Source: Candidatus Heimdallarchaeota archaeon (GTDB lineage: Archaea > Asgardarchaeota > Heimdallarchaeia > Heimdallarchaeales > Kariarchaeaceae). Taken from it: a DNA stretch of 12,736 bases. The stretch is taken from the NCBI GenBank assembly GCA_015522385.1, contig WAMJ01000128.1, forward strand, positions 1 through 12,736, written 5' to 3'. Every line of letters begins with the position of its first letter. The first letter of the stretch is position 1. The position numbers and the translations under genes were made by a program. This document shows positions 1-7,600 of this stretch, piece by piece. The notes below the pieces were generated by a model. The model saw only the letters and a program-made list of their open reading frames with translations. It made no database searches and was not told the DNA's origin.

Positions 1-6
1 AAAATA

Positions 7-1422
7 TTGAAGACTATCTCACAGGAGGTCAATCAAGTTCCTAAGGAGAAGAGTAAAGAGAAGTTTGAGTGGGACGAGATGCTACTTGGAGTTATAATCT
101 CAGTAGACAGCGTGGTCAAGTTCTGCCAAATTAAGGAGGATATCACTGAGAAGTCAGAGACACTTATAGGGCTGTACTTCACAGGGATTGCATCAAAACT
201 CTCAGAAGGAATTTCAACAGGTAATGACCTTATAAGAATCGATATTGGCTCAATTGACTTAATAATAGCTGATGAGGGAGACGTACAGTATATTTTTGTT
301 GTCAGGTCATTGACAAGTAAAGAATATAAGATCGTATATCAATTAATAGTTGACATCAAGAGAGAAATCCAGCAGACGGTGGATCCTAAGTTCTTCTCGA
401 ATTACATCATCATGGATGAGGAACTTATGATGCTCGAAGACATAGTCCAGAAGCACTCCCTAAAAAGAGATAAGAGAGCACTTCACGGACTGGACGTCAC
501 CTGCGTTCTTCATCAACCTGCCAGTAAAATAAATGATATCCTCCAGAGATCTAGTACGATCAACGACATCTTGGAGGTTGAATCCTTGGAGCAGATCCAG
601 AACCTGTCAAAGATGTCCTTTCCCAAGGTCATCTGCTACAATGTTAATGTTCAGAACCTCAATGAAATACTGAATACTGCAAATCTGATTAGCCGAACCA
701 ATCCAATTGTTAAGCAGATCCTCTACCTTGAGGAGTATTCCCCAGAGATCTTAGTATACCTTATGAATGTTGGGAGCATTGACTTCATCATCTTGAGTGA
801 TTTCAAGGAGTCAGATGTTTTGAATGTATTTGAATTTGCAATTTCAAAGTCGGTGACAAACTCCATTGGGGCTTATAGTTCAATGACAGCATCGGACCTA
901 GAGGATCAGTTACTGAACTCATTGGTCCTCAAGACAAAGATTCCAGTAACAGAGGGTGTTCCACCAGAGTTAGTAGCGGTGAAGATTTTTGACGAACGGG
1001 ACATCCTCGTGGAGAAAGAATGGAGGGAACAACCATTATTGGATTTCAGCAAGGTAAGGAACCTTTTGAACTCTCTTCAAGATATGGATGAGGAGGTATT
1101 GAATGAGACGGACAAGATCGTAGGATTTGAATTGTCCGATTACTATTTTCTACTTACAGAAAGATTCGGCTTCGAGTTTCTTTACACCTTCAAGAACACA
1201 GACAGTGTGGATCTTAACTATCTCAACTATGATATTAGCGAAAGCTCATTGATACTTACTGACCAGCTAGTTCAGAACCTGACCTATGGTCAACCTACTC
1301 AGAATGACGTGATTGAGAATATCCTCGATGATATAATCGTGAAGATTAACACCAAGACTTATAGCGCCAACAGCATCACGGGGAACAGGTTTTCTGTCTC
1401 GGGGAACGATATACCTTACTAA
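7..1422 (+). CDS. Multidomain protein: longin/roadblock-like domain plus degenerate receiver-like domain
   Basis: Function unknown; 471 residues read from a TTG at the window edge. Residues about 25-125 alternate strand and helix as in small longin/roadblock sensor or GTPase-regulator folds: hydrophobic LLGVIISV, a helix containing GLYFTGIASKL, strands RIDIGSIDLIIADE and QYIFVV, then a long amphipathic helix. Residues about 162-283 follow the rhythm of a response-regulator receiver, with a central strand KVICYN and a final GSIDFIILSDFKESDVL, but Asn212 sits where the phosphorylated Asp should be and the usual Lys-Pro is absent. Residues about 320-440 form a third alpha/beta region with strands KIVGFEL and YYFLL. 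No membrane segment or signal peptide. The true start is uncertain: there is no SD in view, no other ATG/GTG/TTG in frame before Met25 (79-81), and the frame is open to the left edge, so the start may lie outside. Domain calls are inference from pattern; a coding gene is near certain. Confidence 0.85.
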   Translation: MKTISQEVNQVPKEKSKEKFEWDEMLLGVIISVDSVVKFCQIKEDITEKSETLIGLYFTGIASKLSEGISTGNDLIRIDIGSIDLIIADEGDVQYIFVVRSLTSKEYKIVYQLIVDIKREIQQTVDPKFFSNYIIMDEELMMLEDIVQKHSLKRDKRALHGLDVTCVLHQPASKINDILQRSSTINDILEVESLEQIQNLSKMSFPKVICYNVNVQNLNEILNTANLISRTNPIVKQILYLEEYSPEILVYLMNVGSIDFIILSDFKESDVLNVFEFAISKSVTNSIGAYSSMTASDLEDQLLNSLVLKTKIPVTEGVPPELVAVKIFDERDILVEKEWREQPLLDFSKVRNLLNSLQDMDEEVLNETDKIVGFELSDYYFLLTERFGFEFLYTFKNTDSVDLNYLNYDISESSLILTDQLVQNLTYGQPTQNDVIENILDDIIVKINTKTYSANSITGNRFSVSGNDIPY

Positions 1423-1446
1423 TGTCCATAGGGACAGTCTTCAGAG

Positions 1447-1455
1447 TTAAATATT
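1447..1455 (+). promoter_or_regulatory. TATA-like box for the cysteine desulfurase-like gene
   Basis: An A/T-only TTAAATATT element is centred about 25 bases upstream of the ATG at 1476. That is the normal archaeal spacing from TATA box to transcription start, so the transcript would be leaderless or nearly so. No Shine-Dalgarno sequence lies before the ATG, which agrees with this reading. The upstream BRE is weak (CAGAG). Confidence 0.5.
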
Positions 1456-1475
1456 GAAGTTAATATCTGCTAAAT

Positions 1476-2783
1476 ATGGATATCACTCAAATAAGGGAGC
1501 TTTTCCCAATTACTCAAGTAGTTCTCCCCAAGACGGAAAACGCCGAGGAGAGACCTTTGATTTTCCTCGATCATGGTGCTTCGACGCACGCTCCCCAACC
1601 CGTGATAGACACCTATCTCTCTGTTCTCACCGAATCCTATGCTAATGTTCACAGGGGAGAGCACACACTATCGAGAATTTCGACGGAAATGTATGAACAT
1701 GCGTCGGACAAGGTGGCGAAACTTGTGGGGATATCTGACCTATCAAACAGTGGGATGGAGGTCTTCATGACCACCAATACGACGAGCTCACTAGATTTGG
1801 CTTCACACATATTCTCACACATTGAGGGAGATTACGTCACCACTGCGCTTGAACATCACTCGAATGATCTTCCTCACCGGAACCGGGGTATGACCCATCA
1901 TGTCAGTGTAGATGAGAGAGGGATGCTTGATTTAGATCATCTGGAGGAGATACTTCAGAACAACAATGTTAAACTAGTTGCAGTCTCTGCAGGCTCTAAT
2001 GTCAGCGGTTTCGTACCCGATGTCCATAAGATCGCGAGGATGGCCCATGATAATGGAGCGAAAATTCTCGTAGATGGAGCACAGAGAATGGCTCATATGA
2101 AGATCGAGATGAAACCGGTTGACCATCCCGAGCACATTGACTTCCTCGCGGGTGGTGGGCACAAGATGTATTCTCCCATGGGTTCCTCATTTCTTATTGG
2201 AAACGTTGAGGATGGAGATGCCGCACCCCCGTACATTCCAGGAGGTGGGACTGTTGAATTTGTGACAGAGCATGAGGCTATATTCCTCAAGGGACCAGAG
2301 AGGCATTGCTTTGGCACTCCAAACATAGCAGGAGCAATAGCATTAGGAAGGGCGGCTGAGTTTCTCATGGACGTTGGTCTGGACAATGTCAGGAAGCACG
2401 AGGTTGAGCTGATGAGCCATACAATGAAACGGATGGATGAGATTGAGGGAGTTCATATTCTGGGTGATATCCCGTTGGACAGGAAAATCGGTGTTATATC
2501 CTTCGTCGTCGATGGTATCCACCACGCGAAGGTATCCAGTGAGCTTGACAGACTGGGAGGAGTTGCTACGAGGAATGGATGCTTCTGTGCTCATCCCTAT
2601 CTCATGCATCTACTGAAGGTCGATCCAAAGGAGATCGAGGAGATTAGGAAGGAGATAATCTCAGGTAATCTCAAACCAGAGACCAAACTTGGAGGGGTCA
2701 GGGCAACAATTGGGATATACAACACTATCGAAGAAATGGACACATTCGTTGATACTCTTGAGGAAATAGTCAAACACAGCTAA
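1476..2783 (+). CDS. Class V PLP-dependent aminotransferase fold enzyme, cysteine desulfurase (SufS/Csd)-like
   Basis: Likely a PLP enzyme that removes sulfur from cysteine as a persulfide for Fe-S clusters or thio-modification. The 435 residues carry the family's motifs in order: FLDHGASTHAP (30-40), NVHRGEHTLS (57-66, nearly the SufS signature), ALEHHSNDLPHR (124-135), DGAQ with Asp200 and Gln203 for the cofactor ring, GGGHKMYSP with the presumed Schiff-base Lys230, and RATIGIYNT with Arg409 for the substrate carboxylate. Cys371 in GCFCAHP aligns with the catalytic Cys of SufS; Cys369 lies two residues before it. Length is slightly above the usual ~405 because of extra residues after the Cys loop (about 380-408). 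The ATG is supported by the TATA box and absence of an SD. No SufB/C/D or IscU gene is in view, so a desulfurase role is family-based; a related lyase such as a selenocysteine lyase or another class V enzyme is possible. Confidence 0.9.
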   Translation: MDITQIRELFPITQVVLPKTENAEERPLIFLDHGASTHAPQPVIDTYLSVLTESYANVHRGEHTLSRISTEMYEHASDKVAKLVGISDLSNSGMEVFMTTNTTSSLDLASHIFSHIEGDYVTTALEHHSNDLPHRNRGMTHHVSVDERGMLDLDHLEEILQNNNVKLVAVSAGSNVSGFVPDVHKIARMAHDNGAKILVDGAQRMAHMKIEMKPVDHPEHIDFLAGGGHKMYSPMGSSFLIGNVEDGDAAPPYIPGGGTVEFVTEHEAIFLKGPERHCFGTPNIAGAIALGRAAEFLMDVGLDNVRKHEVELMSHTMKRMDEIEGVHILGDIPLDRKIGVISFVVDGIHHAKVSSELDRLGGVATRNGCFCAHPYLMHLLKVDPKEIEEIRKEIISGNLKPETKLGGVRATIGIYNTIEEMDTFVDTLEEIVKHS

Positions 2784-2817
2784 GAAGGTTCAAGTAGCAT
2801 TACAATAAGTCAATACT

Positions 2818-3624
2818 GTGAAGAATGTACTAATTATTGGTGCCTCAGGAGACATAGGTCTAGAGGTGACCAAGAATCTGCTGAAATTGGGGCACAGAGT
2901 CACGGGTACATTCAATTCAACCAAGATCGAATACTCCCACGAGAACCTCAAATGGATCCAGTTGGATTTGACTTCTGAAAATTCCTTGCAGAAGAATCTA
3001 CCGAGGGACGAGGAGTTCAATACCATTCTCTTCGCAGCTGGAGTCTATACCGTTGGACCGCTTCTCAGTCACCCATCTGAGGATATTGTACGGGTTCATC
3101 AGATAAACGTTCTCTCCTTCATCAATATCCTACAACTGATGCTCCCCAGTATGATCAGAGCTAAGTCAAGGGTGGTTGTTCTTTCAAGTGATTCATCGCT
3201 CTTTCCCTTCGAGGACGAAGGGTTGTACTGTAGCTCTAAGGCATCGCTCCACATGACAACAGAAATCCTCAGACAGGAACTGTCCCCCTACGGTATTACG
3301 GTTATTGATGTCATCCTTGGAATAGTGGCGACAAAGATTATCGAAAGGCCCTACAGGGAATTAACGAGGAAGAAGAGGATGAATACTAAAGTCTTTGGTA
3401 ACCACCTCGAAAACCTGATTAACTCCGAGGGGGAAGTTCAGAAGATAGTCTCGGCTGGTAAGGACAAGAGACAAGTTGCTGAGGGTATTACCCAGATCAC
3501 GCTTATAGGTAATCCAAGAAATATCTACAGTATTCTCTCCAAGGACGAACAGGAGAACCTTGAAGCCTACTACAAAATGAAGCTTGACAGGATCCTTCGA
3601 AATCAGATAATTCTCTCAGATTGA
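2818..3624 (+). CDS. Classical short-chain dehydrogenase/reductase (SDR)
   Basis: NAD(P)H-dependent oxidoreductase of 268 residues; substrate unknown. The N-terminal Rossmann motif GASGDIG (Gly8, Gly11, Gly14) binds the dinucleotide. Asp50-Leu51 follows the third strand, AAG (73-75) replaces the usual NAG, and Asn97 matches the structural Asn. The catalytic set is Ser123/Ser124 in VVVLSSDSS and Tyr137-x3-Lys141 in YCSSK. After the active site, SPYGITVIDVILGIVATKI resembles the 17beta-HSD/AYR1-like branch of classical SDRs, with LG in place of the common PG; this is only a hint of a lipid or carbonyl substrate. A charged C-terminal extension (about 175-268) is helical and not recognised. The start is GTG, and no ATG lies nearby in frame ahead of the Rossmann strand. 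It begins 34 bases after the PLP enzyme gene with no clear promoter between, so the two may share a transcript. Confidence 0.88.
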   Translation: MKNVLIIGASGDIGLEVTKNLLKLGHRVTGTFNSTKIEYSHENLKWIQLDLTSENSLQKNLPRDEEFNTILFAAGVYTVGPLLSHPSEDIVRVHQINVLSFINILQLMLPSMIRAKSRVVVLSSDSSLFPFEDEGLYCSSKASLHMTTEILRQELSPYGITVIDVILGIVATKIIERPYRELTRKKRMNTKVFGNHLENLINSEGEVQKIVSAGKDKRQVAEGITQITLIGNPRNIYSILSKDEQENLEAYYKMKLDRILRNQIILSD

Positions 3625-3635
3625 TCCTATTATAG

Positions 3636-3644
3636 AATTTTTAT
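3636..3644 (+). promoter_or_regulatory. TATA-like box for methionine aminopeptidase
   Basis: The A/T-only stretch AATTTTTAT is centred about 29 bases upstream of the ATG at 3669, with a second A/T-rich element TATTATAG just before it (3628-3635). The spacing fits an archaeal promoter with a leaderless or very short leader, and no SD is seen before the ATG. It lies in the 44-base gap after the SDR gene, so the aminopeptidase probably has its own promoter. Confidence 0.4.
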
Positions 3645-3668
3645 GGTGGTTCTTCTCAGTGGAATTAT

Positions 3669-4607
3669 ATGTCCGCTAAGAGCAAAGCCAAGGAGGTCTT
3701 GGAAAAGTACAGGAGGGCTGGGGAGATCTCAATCGAGACTCTGAAACTCGCCAAGAAGATTGTGAAGCCCGGAGCTAATGCGTACAAAATAGCCCAGCAA
3801 CTCGAAAACTTCATCAGGGAAGAGGGAGCGAAACCTGCATTCCCAGTGAACTTTTCAATCACAAATGAGGCAGCGCACTACAGCCCTGAAATCCTCGATA
3901 CTCGAACGGTGGGAAAGGAGGATACCATCAAGATCGACCTCGGGGCTCATATCGATGGATATATTGTTGACACTGCGATAACGATCAATTTCAACAAGAA
4001 TGCACAGGAGTTGACCGAGATCTCAAAAGAGGCTCTAGACAAGGCCATGGAAGTTGTCAAGGCTGGTGTGTCGGTCAACGACGTGGGGGCTATTGTTGAG
4101 AAGACCATAACCTCTGCCGGTTTCCAACCTGTCAGAAATCTTTCTGGTCATCAGATCAAGAGACATGTCTTACACGCGGGGGTGAGCATTCCCAATCACG
4201 GTCCAGGTCATTTCAAACTAAAGAACCATAAATTTCAAAAAGGAGGTGTCTATGCAATTGAACCCTTTGCTACCGATGGTTTCGGTGAGATCATGAATGG
4301 CAAGAGGACGAATATATTCAGGATTGTGAAGAAACCCAATAAGGGTGATATCGAGAAGGCCAAACTGATCAAGAAGTTCCTCCCTCACGTTGGGGTTCTT
4401 CCCTTCTCTCCAAGGTTCCTCTTCGACGAGAAGATGGGTAAGGAAGGTGCAGCACAGATTAATAAAGAAGTTCGGACTCTCCTGAGATCTGGGCATGTCA
4501 TGGGATATCCCGTACTGGTTGAGGTAAACCCTGATGCCAATGTAAGCCAGCACGAGCATACTTTAATCGTGAAAGAAAATGGGTGTGAGATTCTCACCAA
4601 GAATTGA
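3669..4607 (+). CDS. map: Methionine aminopeptidase, type II (archaeal)
   Basis: Cytoplasmic metalloprotease that removes the initiator methionine from new proteins. At 312 residues it is close to archaeal type II enzymes (about 295) and lacks the basic N-terminal extension of eukaryotic MetAP2. The five metal ligands are all present by motif: Asp90 and Asp101 in KIDLGAHIDGYIVDTA, His161 in LSGHQIKRH, Glu198 in YAIEPFATDG and Glu296 in SQHEHTLIV. His70 in NEAAH matches the conserved substrate-side histidine. The helical insertion that defines type II is visible at about 225-275, between the Glu198 strand and the final sheet. The ATG start gives MSAKSKAKEV, a normal helical N-terminus, and a TATA-like box lies at the expected distance. 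It is the last plus-strand gene and converges on the coiled-coil operon. Identification is secure. Confidence 0.97.
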   Translation: MSAKSKAKEVLEKYRRAGEISIETLKLAKKIVKPGANAYKIAQQLENFIREEGAKPAFPVNFSITNEAAHYSPEILDTRTVGKEDTIKIDLGAHIDGYIVDTAITINFNKNAQELTEISKEALDKAMEVVKAGVSVNDVGAIVEKTITSAGFQPVRNLSGHQIKRHVLHAGVSIPNHGPGHFKLKNHKFQKGGVYAIEPFATDGFGEIMNGKRTNIFRIVKKPNKGDIEKAKLIKKFLPHVGVLPFSPRFLFDEKMGKEGAAQINKEVRTLLRSGHVMGYPVLVEVNPDANVSQHEHTLIVKENGCEILTKN

Positions 4608-4689
4608 GATTATCATAAATACCTACATCTTCTTCCAAGTTCAATATAGTCGATGTATTACTTTGTCTACAGGATATCTGGAGAGTAAA
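4608..4689. other. Convergent intergenic gap, no gene
   Basis: The aminopeptidase and the giant coiled-coil gene end tail to tail across 82 A/T-leaning bases. Only weak terminator-like pyrimidine tracts (TCTTCTTCC on plus) are visible, with no stem followed by a T-run. Confidence 0.5.
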
Positions 4690-7600
4690 TTAACTGAATT
4701 TCCAGTCTCTCATTGATCTGAAATTGGCCAGAATGTTTGAGAATTGAAGAACCATCTCATCGTCCTGAGTGACGATCCCGAATGGTTCCTTGCTATTAAC
4801 AGGGTGAGCTATCATCGCCTCCTCATTGTCCCTTGAGACTATGATCATGTTGAGACCAGACCTCAAGCTCGTCCTCGAAGGATCGAATTCCTTCAGTGTG
4901 AGCGGAGTTCCTGAGTCTTGGATCTTCTTGATGATCATACCATCCCTGTCCGTGTGCTGCCTTGGATCAGTGATGATCGTGATGTTCCTCCTCGAAAAAG
5001 TATCGAATTCGGAGTCATCAAGCCATGAAATGGACGGTGCGACGATCTCAATCTTTGACTTTGTTCTCTTTATGAGACCATTAAGGTTAGCGATCACAGC
5101 CTCCTTTGATGCTTCGACATAGGTGGTGTCAATCAGCTTGGGCTCAATGGACGAGGCGCCCCTTGATATCGTATTCAAGAGACTGATAGATTTTCCTGCT
5201 GCATCAAGTGTCTCGGTGATAATATCAGGAATGCCCTTCAGGGTGCTCTGCACCTCGGACATACCCGTGTCTGCAACACTCTTCACATCATTCTTGAACT
5301 TGTCACTTGCAGCTTTGAACTTCTCGTATGTCATGGAGTTGTCGATCTTCAGCTCTCCCTGTAAATCAGCGATGTATGTTGAAAATCTCTCACTAATCTT
5401 GTCGGCATGCGAAGAGAACTTGGTATCGATCAGCTCTCCGAAGCTACTGGACGCATTATTGATCTTGTCAACAACTGTAGTCAGACTGGCAGATGCCTTG
5501 TCAGTACTCGTGTTGAGTACATCCAGAACGGTTTGAGCTGCTCCAACTATATCACCTCTTACCTGCTCGATGCTGTTCGAGACCTGCAGATTGACGTTGG
5601 AAAGAGCGTTCTCCGTCGCCCCATTGACTTCCGTCTGGAGGTCGTTTACCTGCATCTCAATCATATCGAACGTCTGGTCGATGAAACCGAAGAGATTGGC
5701 TACCTGTTCTGCGTATTCCTTGTTCACAGTCTCTTTATGACTTAGGGAGTGGCTGTTCATCTTTGCAATACCAGCATCGAAGACAGTTGTGAGATCTTTC
5801 TTTATCCCTTCTTTGATGGTGGATATGAACTCTCCAAAGTCTGTCGAGCTTTTCTTCACACTCTCAATCTCACTGTATATGTCCTTAAGAGGTGATAATG
5901 CGTTTGTGATGACAGAATTGAGTGCCTTGTCAAGATCTTCCTTGGACTTACTGAGAGTTGCGTCAAAGTTCCTAACAAGACTTTCTACGTCACTCTTTAC
6001 CTTGGCCAGCGGCTTACCTACCTGATCTGATAGAGATTTTCTTGAGGTGCTTATTGCCTCGGTAGAGGTTGTAGTGGTCTTCTTGAGGGAAGAGACAAGT
6101 TTCTCTGTATTGGTCTTGAGGTTGGTCTTTGAAGAGTTCACCATGTCACCCAATTGGGAAGTAGTGTGTCCCTTGATCGAGTCCAGAGTGGCATTGAACT
6201 CCGAGCTGAAGGTGTTGATTTTCTCGATTTGTGCAGCAGTGTCTTTCCTGAGCTTCTCAATACTCGCGTTGACACTGTCATCAATCTCCTTGTTCTTGGA
6301 TGCCAAGACCTCTTCAATCTTCTTGTTCGATGAGCCAATTGATTCCTTCAGGTTATTGGTTGTAGACTCTGCAACATCCTTGATCGAATTAGCCATCTTC
6401 AGAGCGAACATATCTATTGACTTGAGCTGATCTTCTAACAGCGACTGCATGAGTTTCATGTATTCGTTCTTCAACTCATTAGAACGGTTGAAGCCAAGAT
6501 CAATCTGCTCCTCAATCGACGATAGTACCTTTGTGTACCCTTGTTTCAGACCTTCCGTCAGTGACTCAATAGCGGAGTTGATCTGCTCTATCAGCACACT
6601 CTGTGACTTGAGAACCCGGTTTTCTGATTCACCACCCTCAGTGCCCTTAGCTACGTAATTAGCCTTGTTTATGATGGAGTTGAGTGGGTCGTCAAACTTG
6701 CTGAGAAGTGAGGTTCTGATGCTCTCTGTGGCATTAAAAATAGCCTCCCCGACCTGCTCGGAGAACTCCTTGGTGAAGGTATCCTTGCTGCTGGTCAGCT
6801 CATTTACCCCCGAGTCGACGATGCCCGAGATATCATTCTTAATCTTCTCCATCAGACCCTCGACGTTCTCGATCTCGAACTGAACGGTTTTGTTGAGGGA
6901 CTTGGTGACATCGAGGTACGTAGACTCCGTGTCGTCCATCTCACTCTTGATGAAGGGCTCGATTTCCTTGACGAGTCTCTGGAAATCTGAGATAAGGAGT
7001 CTCTGCTCGTTTATCCGCGCCTCCTGCTCTGGCTTCTTCTTGGCAACCGCCTTTGGGTTGGCCTCCATGAACTGCAAGAGGTCGCCCAAGTGCTTTGAGA
7101 CCCTTGTCTTGAATGAGGTGAATGACCTGTCGAAGTTCTGTAGCTTGTCTGTATGGTTGGTAAATAAGTCTTCGATCTGACTTGGAACCTTGTTCATCAA
7201 TCCAGAAATGTTGTTCCTGAATGACTCGTTAAAGCTCTCAAAGTCCACCGCGGTAGTATCTTTGAGCCTTCGAGCATCACGATTCACCTTGTCAAACGAG
7301 TTGCGAACCGAAGTGTTGAACCTGTCGAGGTTCTCGTCTCTAGCCCTGTTCAAGAGCTTGGACAGTTCTTCCTCGAGGTTCTCTTTGGCAGCTTCTGCGG
7401 AAGAGAGAAGTGAGTCTGCTTCGGCCTGTATGGCTTTGATCTGCTCTTGCTGTTTCTCCAATATCTCGGAAGAGGCTTTCTGGTACTCTACGACACTCTC
7501 TTCAATTGACTTGTCAAAGTTCTCTTGGGACTCCTTGAGATCTGTGGAGAGAGTTGATCTCACCTCTTCGAGGACCTCCTTGAGATCGGATGCAAATTTC

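Noticed and set aside
1423..1436. Small hairpin TGTCC-atag-GGACA just after the first gene's stop
   Set aside because: Only five base pairs with no T-run after it; too weak to call a terminator.
1454..2609. Short open frames overlapping the PLP enzyme gene on both strands
   Set aside because: The PLP enzyme frame holds every family motif, so the others are chance frames.
4624..4657. Inverted repeat TACATC/GATGTA in the convergent gap
   Set aside because: Six base pairs with a 22-base loop and no T-run; expected by chance.
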